A stretch of 43,269 nucleotides of DNA from an uncultured Lachnospiraceae bacterium (lineage in GTDB: Bacteria > Bacillota > Clostridia > Lachnospirales > Lachnospiraceae): positions 1 to 43,269 of the forward strand of contig CAMKQH010000030.1 of NCBI GenBank assembly GCA_946414885.1, written 5' to 3'. Under the pieces are notes generated by a model. It ran no database searches. It was not told the origin of the DNA and worked only from the letters and a program-made list of their open reading frames with translations. The position numbers and the translations under genes were made by a program. This document shows positions 1-8,625 of this stretch, one piece after another. How positions within the stretch are numbered: the first letter of the stretch is position 1; each line of letters begins with the position of its first letter.

Positions 1-196
1 TTGCCTTTCCGCCCGTAGCTTTTTCTCGTTTTCTACGGGCGGCTTTCCAGCTTTTACCTTTCCGCCCGTAGCTTTTTCTCGTTTTCTACGGGCGGCTTTC
101 CAGCTTTTGCCTTTCCGCCCGTAGCTTTTTCTCGTTTTCTACGGGCGGCTTTTCCGCCTTTGCCTTTCCGCCCGTAGTCTCTTCTCATTTTCTGCG
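1..196. repeat. 53-bp tandem hairpin array (left edge)
   Basis: Units begin at 4, 57, 110 and 163, an exact 53-bp period. Each of the first three contains the inverted repeat CCGCCCGTAG / CTACGGGCGG around a 14-nt T-rich loop. The fourth is degenerate and runs into the end of the methyltransferase gene, supplying its last codons and stop. The array is cut by the window edge. There are no variable spacers, so it is not a CRISPR. A second 53-bp array with the same CCGCCCG/CGGGCGG core lies at the other window edge. Confidence 0.9.
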
Positions 197-907
197 GATG
201 ACAAGGCCCACAAACGAGAGGTACTCGTCCATTCCGCGCGCAAAAAATTCTTTGTCCTTACTTCCATACTCATGGCCTGATTGGAACCAGTCCTCCCATG
301 CCTCTTCAAAGCAGTCCAGGTCAAAATCCATGACCACTTCGTACCCTTCATCCCGTCCCAGAATGCCAAGCCACTGCTGCCTTGTCTTGAAGGAATCGTA
401 GTCCTTTTGGTCTCCGCCAACCCATTCCATAAAAGCCTCCGCTGCCTTTCCAGTCAGTTCTTTCTTAAGTCCCGGGATCGCAATGACGGCGACGCCACCC
501 TTTTTCAGATAAGGCAGCACCATCTTTTTGAATTCTTCCTTGCAGGTCACAAAATAATGGAAGGCATCAATGCTCACGACGGCATCAAAGTATTCCTCCG
601 CGTAGGGAAGGTCATTTGCATCCGCATGAACGGGGATGACCATGTCTGAAACGCCCCATGCTTCAAAGCTTCTGGCATTCTCCGTCGCAGAGATCCAAAG
701 ATCCGTCGCAAAAACCGTAACGCCCGCTTCCTTCGTCAGAAAGAGGCTCGTGATGCCGCGTCCGCATCCAAGGTCCATCACCCTGCTCCCCGCCGTCAGC
801 GGGTATTTCCGGAGCATCTCCTCCAAAAGCCGGAGACTGTTCGGTCCCATCAAATACTCTTTATTAAAAAATTCCTGATAGTTTTCCAAATTCACTTTTT
901 TATTCAT
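185..907 (-). CDS. class I SAM-dependent methyltransferase
   Basis: A 240-residue cytosolic protein. The glycine-rich SAM-binding motif I, DLGCGRG, is at about residues 45-51. It is followed by the acidic residue after strand 2 (FATD), the motif AFHYF, and a LKKGGVAVI segment typical of the Rossmann methyltransferase fold. The substrate cannot be read from the sequence; small-molecule methylation is the usual role for stand-alone proteins of this size. The ATG is preceded by GAAAGGAT at a suitable distance. Oddly, the last codons (VIRRK and stop) lie in sequence that aligns with the 53-bp hairpin repeat, so the C-terminus may have been rewritten by the array. Confidence 0.85.
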   Translation of the reverse strand: MNKKVNLENYQEFFNKEYLMGPNSLRLLEEMLRKYPLTAGSRVMDLGCGRGITSLFLTKEAGVTVFATDLWISATENARSFEAWGVSDMVIPVHADANDLPYAEEYFDAVVSIDAFHYFVTCKEEFKKMVLPYLKKGGVAVIAIPGLKKELTGKAAEAFMEWVGGDQKDYDSFKTRQQWLGILGRDEGYEVVMDFDLDCFEEAWEDWFQSGHEYGSKDKEFFARGMDEYLSFVGLVIRRK

Positions 908-980
908 GCTAATTATCCTTTCAAATCCGAATCGCGCCGCGTCTTCAGTTGCCTTATTCTCATAACCATTGCAAATAAAA

Positions 981-1014
981 AACCATGATATCTCACGGCA
1001 TGGATATCATGGTT
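981..1014 (-). terminator. perfect 12-bp hairpin with T tract on minus strand
   Basis: AACCATGATATC (981-992) and GATATCATGGTT (1003-1014) pair perfectly around a 10-nt loop. On the minus strand the stem is followed by TTTTTTATTT, as in an intrinsic terminator. It would end transcripts coming from the 1294-1974 gene or from the structured region between them. Confidence 0.65.
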
Positions 1015-1084
1015 AGTTCTTCCCACATATTTCAGAAAACGAGGAAATCAAAGCAAAGCCATCTTCACTTCAATGCATGCTACG

Positions 1085-1260
1085 CGAAGTGCCAGGCTTT
1101 ATACCATAATATTAAGCGTAATGAAACAGGGCTAACGGCATCTGCCATTAACCTTTGGGTAAACCGGAATCCGCACGGGATCCTGATCTGCCTTGCCATA
1201 TGCGGTTTGCAATGGTTATTTCACCACAGTTAACATAAAAGCCCTCGTATTTCTTTTTAA
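1085..1260. ncRNA. possible structured RNA in a 386-bp gene-free gap
   Basis: The gap 908-1293 holds no convincing gene. On the plus strand a closing stem AGGGCT (1128-1133) / AGCCCT (1240-1245) encloses nested complementarity: TTAACC with GGTTA, AAACCG with CGGTTT, and GGAATCC with GGGATCC (one mismatch). It is followed by a T-rich run at 1249-1258. This long rod resembles 6S-like or other small RNAs, but I do not recognise a family, and a short promoter-like CATAAT upstream is weak. Strand and function are uncertain. Confidence 0.3.
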
Positions 1261-1293
1261 TTTTCTATATTATTACCCAATTTCAGGATTCTG

Positions 1294-1974
1294 TCAAGTT
1301 TTTTGAAGTTCGTCTGCTCCCTGGGGCTTCAATTCCTCTTTCACTTGTGTCTTTGAAGTGATCATTGTAAAGCTGGTCAGGAAAAGAAACGCGAAGCATA
1401 GGCCAAGACCGAAATTCTTAAAAACCAAACCCCAAACGATCAGCATCAACAAGAAAAACGCCGTTCTGGTAAACGTGATTCCCCAAATCTGCTGCTTCTC
1501 TGCCTTGATCACCACTTTGTCCAAGTATTCCGCTTCCTTCACTTGGCCAAAGCTCACTGTATCCTTTAGGTTACTCAGCACGCACTCATCAAAATAGATT
1601 TCCTCCTCCGGAAGGTCTGGCGCAAAAAATCTTTCCTGCATGACGTAGGTATCCGTAGACTCCGCAAACCATGCAGCCACGCCCGTCTTCCCCGTCGGGC
1701 CGCCGTCGATTCTCTTCATGGCGGCTATGCCGATCAAGTACTTCTGCTTGTCGATCTTTTTCAGCATTGCATAGACAACTCCGGCCTGCACGCCCTTGAG
1801 TTCCTTGCCCTCGTCATTTACAAAATTGGCGCTGGCGCGTTCAAACAATTGCTTTAATTCCTCTGAGGAAAGCTGATCCTTTAAGCCATCTGCCATCAGT
1901 AGCTTTCCCTTATCCATACTCTTCAAAACATACTTTGAAAGTAACGTCAGTTCACAGCCTTTCACGTATCCCAT
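1294..1974 (-). CDS. hypothetical protein with C-terminal membrane hairpin
   Basis: 226 residues, not recognised. The first roughly 165 residues are soluble and mixed in charge, with segments such as KYLIGIAAMKR that suggest a beta-rich cytosolic domain. Residues about 168-205 form two hydrophobic helices separated by a short FKNFG turn, and a charged lysine-rich tail follows. GGAGG lies 10 nt before the ATG. The gene stands alone, with about 120 bp of apparently empty sequence on its upstream side and a hairpin terminator candidate downstream. The layout suggests a membrane-anchored cytoplasmic sensor or accessory protein, but no function can be assigned. Confidence 0.75.
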   Translation of the reverse strand: MGYVKGCELTLLSKYVLKSMDKGKLLMADGLKDQLSSEELKQLFERASANFVNDEGKELKGVQAGVVYAMLKKIDKQKYLIGIAAMKRIDGGPTGKTGVAAWFAESTDTYVMQERFFAPDLPEEEIYFDECVLSNLKDTVSFGQVKEAEYLDKVVIKAEKQQIWGITFTRTAFFLLMLIVWGLVFKNFGLGLCFAFLFLTSFTMITSKTQVKEELKPQGADELQKT

Positions 1975-2097
1975 GGGCTTTCATCCTCCACGATTACGGA
2001 AACAATCTCTCGCTTCCTTGATGATCCCATCATACGTCAATCACGTAAGCAGCGGGAAAATCTGTTGCGAACGGAAACGATTTTGTCGTGAACGGAG

Positions 2098-2688
2098 TTA
2101 TTTCTTCCGTTCGATAAATTTCAGGATGACTTCGACGGTTCCCTCCACGCCTATGTCGCTGCTGTTGACACACATGTCATAATTCCGGGAATCGCCCCAT
2201 TTGCCCTCACAGTAATAGTTGTGATAGTTTTTGCGCGTATAGTCCTTTTTCTTCATGAGCTTGCGCGCCTCTGATTCAGAGAGCTGATACTTTTTCATAA
2301 CGCGCTCGCATTTGGTCTCCACGTTGCCGAGTACAAACGCCGAAACCATGCAGGGATAGTCCTTCAGCACGTGCTCCGAGCATCTGCCGACAACGACAAA
2401 GGATTCGCCTTTTTCCGCCAGCTTTTTCAGATACTTAAACTGCATCTTTGCAAGATTCTCTTCAACGGCGCTGGAAAAGCCTGCAACCGTCCTCGAAAGG
2501 AACGGATTCTTGGGCCTCTCGTCATATTTCTTCGCATCCTCATAGGGGATGTTGTTTTCATTGGCCAGATCATACAAGAGCCGGTCATCGATCAGCTGGA
2601 TTCCCAGCTTTTTTGCGATAAGTTCGGCGACCTCGTGACCGCCGCTGCCAAATTCACGGCCTATGGATACGATCAATTGTTTTTCCAT
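2098..2688 (-). CDS. cytidylate kinase-like family protein
   Basis: 196 residues from the ATG that has GGAGG 7 nt upstream; in-frame ATGs further upstream lack a site. The N-terminus has the family's P-loop-like IGREFGSGGHEV. It is followed by the KLGIQLIDDRLL strand-helix and a VVVGRCSEHVL segment, as in the AAA_26 / cytidylate-kinase-like family common in gut Clostridia. These are P-loop nucleoside-monophosphate-kinase relatives whose substrates are mostly unknown. The essential cmk is usually a separate gene, so this is probably a paralogue rather than Cmk itself. It lies upstream of no obvious partner and ends at an empty spacer. Confidence 0.85.
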   Translation of the reverse strand: MEKQLIVSIGREFGSGGHEVAELIAKKLGIQLIDDRLLYDLANENNIPYEDAKKYDERPKNPFLSRTVAGFSSAVEENLAKMQFKYLKKLAEKGESFVVVGRCSEHVLKDYPCMVSAFVLGNVETKCERVMKKYQLSESEARKLMKKKDYTRKNYHNYYCEGKWGDSRNYDMCVNSSDIGVEGTVEVILKFIERKK

Positions 2689-2722
2689 GTTTGCCTCCAT
2701 TGATCCCACGTCAAGGGAAACA

Positions 2723-2748
2723 TGTCACGGGGACGGTTCCATTGACAC
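2723..2748. repeat. short REP-like inverted repeat
   Basis: TGTCA and TGACA arms flank a GGGGACGGTTCC core directly after the stop codon of the permease gene. Similar GGGACGGTTC-containing palindromes recur in many clostridial genomes, in my recollection associated with REP-type elements. Only this one copy was noticed in the window. Confidence 0.3.
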
Positions 2749-2749
2749 G

Positions 2750-4102
2750 TTATAAATATCTAAAATAGATACAGATCATGCAGATAAAGATCGTTACAAT
2801 CGTAATGGGAACGGTCACCTTGCAGTATCTTCCCCAGCCGATGAGGTGTCCGTTCTGTGATGCGATGGATACGCCAACCACGTTCGCTGACGCACCGATC
2901 GGCGTTGCAGATCCGCCAATGTCGGTTCCGCAGGCCAGCGTCCAGGCCAGCACGTTCAGATCCATGCCCGTCGTTTCCGCCAGCGTCTTGATCACAGGAA
3001 TCATCGTTGCCGCAAAGGGAATGTTGTCCACAAAGGCGCTCGCCACCGCAGACAGCCAAAGGATCACTGCTATCATGACGTAGGCGTTGTTTCCGCAGAT
3101 GCTGCTGATCACGCCGGCCATGGCCTCCAGCACGCCCGTCTGCTCCAATCCTCCAACGACGATAAACAGTCCAACAAAGAATAATAAGGTCTTATAATCT
3201 ACCTTGCGGAGCAGCTCCAACGCGTGGCTCGGCGAAGAGAGTAGCGTCAGTGCCGCCACAAACAGGCCGATGGTCGCCACGGTCAGTCCCGTCATGGAAT
3301 GCGTTACCAAAAGAGCCACGGCGCAGCCAAAGATCAGACAGCTGATGATAAAGTCTTTTTTGCTGCTGATGGCGGACGAAGGTTCCGGATAGGTCGCCGA
3401 AACTTCCGTCTTTCCTTTTTTCTTTAATTGCCTGTTAAAGTACAGAAAATAATATAGCATCGTAAATACAAGTGCAACTAGGGCCATGACGCCCGTATTC
3501 TTCACGAAGTCGCCGAAGGAATACCCCAGCGAGGTTCCGATGATGATGTTGGGCGGGTCTCCGCACATGGTGGCGCTGCCGCCAAGATTCGCGCAAAAGA
3601 TCTCTGCCAGGATCATGGACACGGGAGAAAACCCGAGCACGGTGGCGAGTTCCACGGTCACGGCCGCCAGGAACAGGATCACCGTGATGCTATCAATAAA
3701 CATCGCCAGCACAAAAGACATCACCATAAACGTCACAAAGATTGGCAACGTCTTGTATTTCACGCTTTTTGCCAGCCGCAGGCAGAGCCACCGGAAGAAT
3801 CCAGCCCTTCCCATGCCTTCCACCATGATCATCATTCCGAAAATAAAGGAGATGGTCGCCCAATTGACGCCGGCGCTGGCTTCTCCGCCCTCACCGTGCG
3901 CGATCCAAAAAGCTTTTGTCGCAAACTCCTTGATATTGATGGTGTTCCAAATGGCTTCCGGACTGCGCATGCAAATGCCAAACACGATGATCAGCATGAG
4001 CAGGCCGCATCCCAGCGAAGCCCACTGTCTCTCGATCTTTTCCGAGATGATGATTCCGAACATTATTAAAAATAATTCAATTGCTATAATCTGTGCTACC
4101 AT
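2750..4102 (-). CDS. SLC13/ArsB/NhaD-type ion transporter
   Basis: 450-residue polytopic membrane protein of the ion-transporter superfamily that includes CitMHS, ArsB/NhaD and SLC13 carriers. About 11 hydrophobic helices are visible. The two inverted-repeat hairpin motifs are both present: GGSATMCGDPPNIIIG in the first half and GTDIGGSATPIGASANVVG in the second, each followed by the family's PPN or ASAN element. The SAFVDNIPFAA motif before the second hairpin is typical too. The substrate (anion, carboxylate or sodium/proton exchange) cannot be deduced. The start was set at the ATG with AGAGG 9 nt upstream, giving the usual MVAQIIAIELF beginning. Confidence 0.85.
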   Translation of the reverse strand: MVAQIIAIELFLIMFGIIISEKIERQWASLGCGLLMLIIVFGICMRSPEAIWNTINIKEFATKAFWIAHGEGGEASAGVNWATISFIFGMMIMVEGMGRAGFFRWLCLRLAKSVKYKTLPIFVTFMVMSFVLAMFIDSITVILFLAAVTVELATVLGFSPVSMILAEIFCANLGGSATMCGDPPNIIIGTSLGYSFGDFVKNTGVMALVALVFTMLYYFLYFNRQLKKKGKTEVSATYPEPSSAISSKKDFIISCLIFGCAVALLVTHSMTGLTVATIGLFVAALTLLSSPSHALELLRKVDYKTLLFFVGLFIVVGGLEQTGVLEAMAGVISSICGNNAYVMIAVILWLSAVASAFVDNIPFAATMIPVIKTLAETTGMDLNVLAWTLACGTDIGGSATPIGASANVVGVSIASQNGHLIGWGRYCKVTVPITIVTIFICMICIYFRYL

Positions 4103-4175
4103 TGTCCATCCTCTCTTAACCCACACGAATACAATTTATATACTGTTATGAGGGGTTTGTCAATGGTTTTCTGAA

Positions 4176-5750
4176 TTATTTCAGCATGCTTTCTTCCCAG
4201 CTGTCAAAGGGCTTAAGCCCCAACAGTCCCGCGATGGTCGGCGCAACGTTTGCGAGCCCAAAATTGCCTTCCTTCAGTTCATGTCTGACACCCTTGTCAT
4301 AAATGATAAACGGCACGGGATTTAAGCTGTGGGCCGTGCGGATCTCCACCGCGCCCTTCTTATTCTTTTCCAGCATTTGATCCGAATTTCCGTGATCCGC
4401 CGTCACGACGAGAATGCATCCCGCCTCGTCGCAGGCCTTCTTGATCCGCGCCAGCTCCAGGTCCACGCTCTCCACGGCGATCTCCGTCGCGTGAAGGTTC
4501 CCCGTGTGACCCACCATGTCCCCGTTGGGGAAGTTGCAGCGGATAAAACCATATTTGTGGCTCTCGATGGCCTGGATCACCTGATCCGCGATCTCCGTCC
4601 CCTTCATCCAGGGGCACTCGTCAAAGGAACGCACGTCGCTCGGAATCTCACAGTAATCCTCGAGCTCCTCGGAGAATTTCTCCGAGCGGTTGCCGTTCCA
4701 GAAATAGGTCACGTGGCCATATTTTTGCGTCTCGGACACGGCATATTCCCGGATGCCGTTCGCGATCAAAAGCTCCGTCAGCGTATCTTTGATCTGGGGC
4801 GGATTGACAAGATAACGGCGCGGGATCTTGAGATCCCCATCATACTCAAGCATGCCGGCGTAGGTTACCTTCGGCACGATGCCGCGGTCAAACCTATCAA
4901 ACGTCTCGTCCCCGTCGAAGGCCATGGAGATCTCCAGCGCACGGTCGCCGCGGAAGTTGAACAGGATCACGCCGTCCCCGTCTTCCATGGCGCCAACCGC
5001 CTTTCCGTCCCTGGCGATCACAAACGCAGGCAGGTCCTGGTCGATGGCCCCCGTCTCAGCCCGCAGGGTCTCGATGGCCTCAGCCGCGCTGCCAAACTGC
5101 CGGCCTTCCCCATGCACGTGTACGTCCCAGCCCGCCTTGACCATGGGCCAGTTTGCCTGATAGCGGTCCATGGTGATGCACATGCGTCCGCCACCCGAGG
5201 CGATCTGCCCGTCAAAGCCGGCGTCATTTAAGCTCTCCAAAGTTTTTTCAAGCAAGTCCACGTACTCCAAAGCACTGGTGGCAGGCACGTCGCGTCCGTC
5301 CAAAAGGATATGGATCCTAGCCTTCGAAACGCCCTCTTCCTTTGCCTTCGTCAGCATCGCAAGTAGATGATGAATGTTCGAGTGCACGTTGCCGTCGGAC
5401 AAGAGCCCCAGGAAATGAAGCGTCTTATTTCCTGCAGTCACGCCCTGCAGGAGTTCCTTCCAGGTCTTGCTCTGATAGATCATGCCGGATTCGATGGATT
5501 CATTAACCAGCTTCGCGCCCTGGGAATAAATCTGGCCGCAACCGAGGGCGTTGTGGCCCACTTCGCTGTTGCCCATGTCGTCATCCGAGGGAAGCCCCAC
5601 TGCCGTGCCGTGTGCCTTGATGGCCAGCCAGGGACAGCTGTCCTTCAACTCGTCGAGGGTAGGCGTCGTCGCCTTTCTGACCATGTTGCCAAGCTCCTCC
5701 GGCGATTCTCCCACGCCGTCCATGATGACCAATACCACGGGTTTGTCCAT
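4176..5750 (-). CDS. gpmI: 2,3-bisphosphoglycerate-independent phosphoglycerate mutase
   Basis: 524 residues, the usual iPGM length. Interconverts 3- and 2-phosphoglycerate in lower glycolysis in the cytosol, using two metal ions and a phosphoserine intermediate. The sequence shows the N-terminal metal motif IMDGVG (Asp11), the catalytic serine in DMGNSEVGHNALG (Ser62), the LLDGRD segment, SGGGRMCITMDRY of the insert domain, and the C-terminal metal motif VTADHGNSDQM. The start is at the ATG preceded by GGAGGAGAAAGG. It lies alone rather than in a gap-pgk-tpi cluster, and the downstream carrier gene is separated by 73 bp. Confidence 0.97.
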   Translation of the reverse strand: MDKPVVLVIMDGVGESPEELGNMVRKATTPTLDELKDSCPWLAIKAHGTAVGLPSDDDMGNSEVGHNALGCGQIYSQGAKLVNESIESGMIYQSKTWKELLQGVTAGNKTLHFLGLLSDGNVHSNIHHLLAMLTKAKEEGVSKARIHILLDGRDVPATSALEYVDLLEKTLESLNDAGFDGQIASGGGRMCITMDRYQANWPMVKAGWDVHVHGEGRQFGSAAEAIETLRAETGAIDQDLPAFVIARDGKAVGAMEDGDGVILFNFRGDRALEISMAFDGDETFDRFDRGIVPKVTYAGMLEYDGDLKIPRRYLVNPPQIKDTLTELLIANGIREYAVSETQKYGHVTYFWNGNRSEKFSEELEDYCEIPSDVRSFDECPWMKGTEIADQVIQAIESHKYGFIRCNFPNGDMVGHTGNLHATEIAVESVDLELARIKKACDEAGCILVVTADHGNSDQMLEKNKKGAVEIRTAHSLNPVPFIIYDKGVRHELKEGNFGLANVAPTIAGLLGLKPFDSWEESMLK

Positions 5751-5808
5751 ATGCCTTTCTCCTCCATCTTTTTGCGTCACGGGAACGTGTTTACTGCCAC
5801 AAAATTCC

Positions 5809-6264
5809 TTACATTACCTGCAGGTCAAACACGATGACCCTTCCGTCAAAATAAAGCTGCCTTACGTTCACAAATTTGATCACGTCCTTCTCAAACTGCT
5901 GACAGCGCTGCCAGGGTCCGTCCCCAAGCTGATCCGCGTCGAGAAGGTCAAATTCGAAGGAGGGATCGCTGACTTCCTTCCACTCATATTTTTCCCGGAG
6001 CGCCGTTGCCGCCTCTTCCGTCAGGGTGATCACGCCGCGGTACCGCGGTTCGTGCGGACCTATGTCAAAATATTTTGCCGTCCAGACGATCTGCTCATAC
6101 TCGATCTTCTCATATTCCGGAAAATCCTTGGTATAATGCTCGATCACGTAATCGTTCTCATATGTCTTCACGTTCTTGACCGGCTTGTTGTCACAGGCCG
6201 TCAGGCTGCAAAGCAATAGGGCAAATGCCGCAAACAGACAGATATGTTTCCGCAGGTTTCTCAT
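5809..6264 (-). CDS. small lipoprotein, unknown function
   Basis: 151 residues starting at the ATG with AGGAGGATTGAG upstream. A lipoprotein signal peptide is clear: basic MRNLRKH, a hydrophobic stretch, then lipobox LTAC with Cys near residue 24, so the mature protein is membrane-anchored outside the cell. The rest is acidic with the segments VWTAKYFDIGPHEPRY and FVNVRQLYFDGRVIVFDLQVM. No family is recognised. It follows the 6369-6788 gene on the same strand by 104 nt and may share its transcript. Confidence 0.75.
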   Translation of the reverse strand: MRNLRKHICLFAAFALLLCSLTACDNKPVKNVKTYENDYVIEHYTKDFPEYEKIEYEQIVWTAKYFDIGPHEPRYRGVITLTEEAATALREKYEWKEVSDPSFEFDLLDADQLGDGPWQRCQQFEKDVIKFVNVRQLYFDGRVIVFDLQVM

Positions 6265-6368
6265 CTCAATCCTCCTTTTACTTCCTTTTCCTGAATCTAT
6301 TTTCAGTATAGGAGGGTTTGCGCCAAAATTCTTTGCCTGTTTTTTAATTCTTCTTAAATTATCCGGCA

Positions 6369-6788
6369 TTAGTCCACGTCCACGCCCGCGCTCTTTAGGA
6401 TCGTCTCCAACCGGTTGATGGCTTCCTTAACCCTTTTGCGAAGCCCATTGATCCTGGTCTGGGCGTATACGTCCGGCACAATGCCGTCAATGCCAAAATC
6501 AAATGCCGTGCCCACCAGACCAAGGCGCATGTAATTCCTGTTTACGTAATCTGTTTTATCCATCTCTCTTCTAAACTGCGAAAGATACCCCATCGCCTCG
6601 CGGATGTGTCCCTTCGCCGCCTCAATCCTAATGAGCTTAATGCTGGATACGACGTACATTCCGCCCACTATGTCAAAAACGCCCCAGAAAAAGGCGCCGT
6701 CCAAATCCCTCTTTGCCTGTCTAAGGCATGCAAGCGCCTTCTTTGAGGTCTCTATTACTCTTCTCTTTTCTGCGTCATTCTCGTTCAA
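6369..6788 (-). CDS. hypothetical helical protein
   Basis: 139 residues if the TTG with GGGAGG 9 nt upstream is the start; the upstream in-frame ATG has no site. The protein is strongly helical, with an internal segment of low charge (GAFFWGVFDIVGGMYVV), repeated K/R-rich helices and the end NRLETILKSAGVDVD. No family is recognised. The stop overlaps an ATG of the next frame (TAATG), but that downstream gene's better start is 105 nt later. Gene reality is supported by the ribosome binding site and codon use similar to its neighbours. Confidence 0.65.
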   Translation of the reverse strand: MNENDAEKRRVIETSKKALACLRQAKRDLDGAFFWGVFDIVGGMYVVSSIKLIRIEAAKGHIREAMGYLSQFRREMDKTDYVNRNYMRLGLVGTAFDFGIDGIVPDVYAQTRINGLRKRVKEAINRLETILKSAGVDVD

Positions 6789-6901
6789 CGCGCGCTTCCT
6801 CCCTTGGCAATCCATGCCATTTCATTCTCACAAATAACCTGTATTCCCATTTTAATATGCTTTCCGCTTTTTGACAAGACTGGATCGCATTCCGCAAAAA
6901 A

Positions 6902-6933
6902 GTGCCAGGGGGGCGAGCCGCCCCCACTGGCAC
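6902..6933 (-). terminator. intrinsic terminator of the long sigma-factor gene
   Basis: Stem GTGCCAG-GGGGGC with GCCCCC-CTGGCAC around a short loop, followed on the minus strand by TTTTTTG. A third copy of CTGGCAC at 6937-6943 could form an alternative pairing. It sits about 20-50 bp after the stop at 6954. Confidence 0.85.
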
Positions 6934-6953
6934 ACACTGGCACGTCTTCTTTC

Positions 6954-8501
6954 TTACTTTGTTCTTACGTAGAGCGTGGTAAGGTTTTGATCCTCGGTGC
7001 CCTTGGTAAGGGTGCCGCTCTCCAGAATGGGAGGAACAATGTTTTCCAGAATGCTCCACATGGAGATAATGCTTCCGATCTCGCGCACGTTCGGAATGTC
7101 TTTCGGGGTCCTTTTTGCAAGGGACTCCGCCGCATCGTCCCGAATCTTTGCGGTAATGGTGGCCATGGCATCAATCTCCCCTGCCAATCCGTCCATGAGC
7201 TTAAAATAATCCTTCTCTGAAATTTCGGAGTAATTGGGGCAGATCTTGCCATCCTCAACGTGTACGATTTTCTTCTCAAGCATCTTGGAAAGGGTTTCCA
7301 GCTCCGGAGTCTCCCCCAGCCTCTCCTCGCAGGCGCTAAACACTTCTCGCGCTCCCTTTTCAAAAGGATTCACAACCTTTTCCGTCAGACACTTGAAATT
7401 CAGTACGCGCATGTATCCGCCGTTCAGCGAAACCATGCCGTAGATTCCCGCCACCTCACTGGGAATGGCTCCACGGGATCCCAGCACGTAGCCCTTGCTT
7501 CCGTTCTCCAAAAGCGGGAACGTGAGATGCGTATTCATCTTTTCTTCCGAATTCTGGACTGCCTCCCACATGATCAGAAGAAGAATAAACCAACCCTCTG
7601 CATTTTCATCCTCCGGGTAACAGCGGTAATCCGTATCCTTCAAAAGCTTTTTTCCCTTTTCAATGGCATTCTTGACGATACCTACGTTTTCAATGATCGC
7701 CGCCTTCGCAGCCCTGCTGACCTCATCATGGAATTCCCTGTTGTAAATAACAATGGCGCTGTGATACTTTTGCCCCTTCTTTACAAGTAGCCCATACTCT
7801 TCAAGCTTTGCGACTTCCTCTTCCAAATACGGAACGGAAACGCCCACTTCCATGCTTAGCTCTTCCATGGTTCTGGGACTGTCATACACGGCGAGCATGA
7901 TACTGCCCGGAAGCCTTCTCTCAAACAGCTCCCAATAGCCTTCACTGGAATCTCCCCAGAAATTCATGGTAAATTTCTCAGGTGCGTAACTGTAAACACC
8001 ATATTCTCTCTGCATGTCCATACCTTTTCTAACCTTCTTTCTTCCTTCGAACAGATACTGCTTTATGTTGGTCACGGACATGTTCATGTTTTTCGCGATC
8101 ACTTCACAGCTTTCGCCGCGGATGCAATGGGCGATCATGATCTCGCGGTATTTCTCGCCAAGGAGTGATAATTCTCTTCGAAGCACTGAGATATCCTGCT
8201 GCCGGATGAACGCCTCCTCTGGCGTGATCTCATAGGTTCCAGCATAGTCCTCAGGAATCTCCGTTGTTTCATGTTTTTTTGTCCGTCGCCAGTAATTCTT
8301 GCAAAGATTTCCTGCCACCGCCCAGACGTAACCATAGACGGCCTCGTCGTTTTGCACCTTGGCGTAGGACCTAAGAAGCTCCAATACCACGTCGGACGCC
8401 ACGTCCTCCGCCTCCGTCGCATTCCCGAGCCTTCGCACGCAAAACAGGTAAATCTTTTGCATGTTTTCCAGCACAATCTGTTCCATTTGTTCTTTTGTCA
8501 T
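6954..8501 (-). CDS. ECF-type sigma factor with long C-terminal regulatory extension
   Basis: 515 residues, nearly three times the ECF norm. Residues 1-75 resemble sigma region 2 (EAEDVASDVVLELL, WAVAGNLCKNYWRR). Residues about 110-160 form a sigma region 4 helix-turn-helix (SLLGEKYREIMI, SCEVIAKNMNMSVTNIKQYL). After a linker comes a winged-helix-like stretch (SPRTMEELSMEVGVSVPYLEEEVAKL is split across about residues 205-230) ending EEYGLLVKKG, then about 280 residues of unrecognised mixed alpha/beta sequence. The start is at the ATG with GTGAGGAAC upstream. No anti-sigma gene lies beside it, so the C-terminal half may regulate or redirect the sigma part in cis. It ends at a strong terminator. 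Confidence 0.8.
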   Translation of the reverse strand: MTKEQMEQIVLENMQKIYLFCVRRLGNATEAEDVASDVVLELLRSYAKVQNDEAVYGYVWAVAGNLCKNYWRRTKKHETTEIPEDYAGTYEITPEEAFIRQQDISVLRRELSLLGEKYREIMIAHCIRGESCEVIAKNMNMSVTNIKQYLFEGRKKVRKGMDMQREYGVYSYAPEKFTMNFWGDSSEGYWELFERRLPGSIMLAVYDSPRTMEELSMEVGVSVPYLEEEVAKLEEYGLLVKKGQKYHSAIVIYNREFHDEVSRAAKAAIIENVGIVKNAIEKGKKLLKDTDYRCYPEDENAEGWFILLLIMWEAVQNSEEKMNTHLTFPLLENGSKGYVLGSRGAIPSEVAGIYGMVSLNGGYMRVLNFKCLTEKVVNPFEKGAREVFSACEERLGETPELETLSKMLEKKIVHVEDGKICPNYSEISEKDYFKLMDGLAGEIDAMATITAKIRDDAAESLAKRTPKDIPNVREIGSIISMWSILENIVPPILESGTLTKGTEDQNLTTLYVRTK

Positions 8502-8625
8502 CTTGTTCCTCACTGCGCGCCATGCGCCGTGAAGCGCAAACGCCACTTGAAAGCTTTCATTAGCATAGTGGCAATTTATGAAAGCAGGTTAGGAAGATTA
8601 GAAAAGTTTTTTTACGTTTGTCCTC

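Noticed and set aside
1..196. CRISPR array at the left edge
   Set aside because: The whole 53-bp unit repeats with no unique spacers, and each unit is a hairpin of its own. The same holds for 42920-43269.
1085..1260. SRP RNA, 6S RNA or riboswitch
   Set aside because: None of the conserved motifs I know for SRP RNA, cobalamin, TPP, glycine or c-di-GMP elements is present, so only an unnamed structured candidate is listed.
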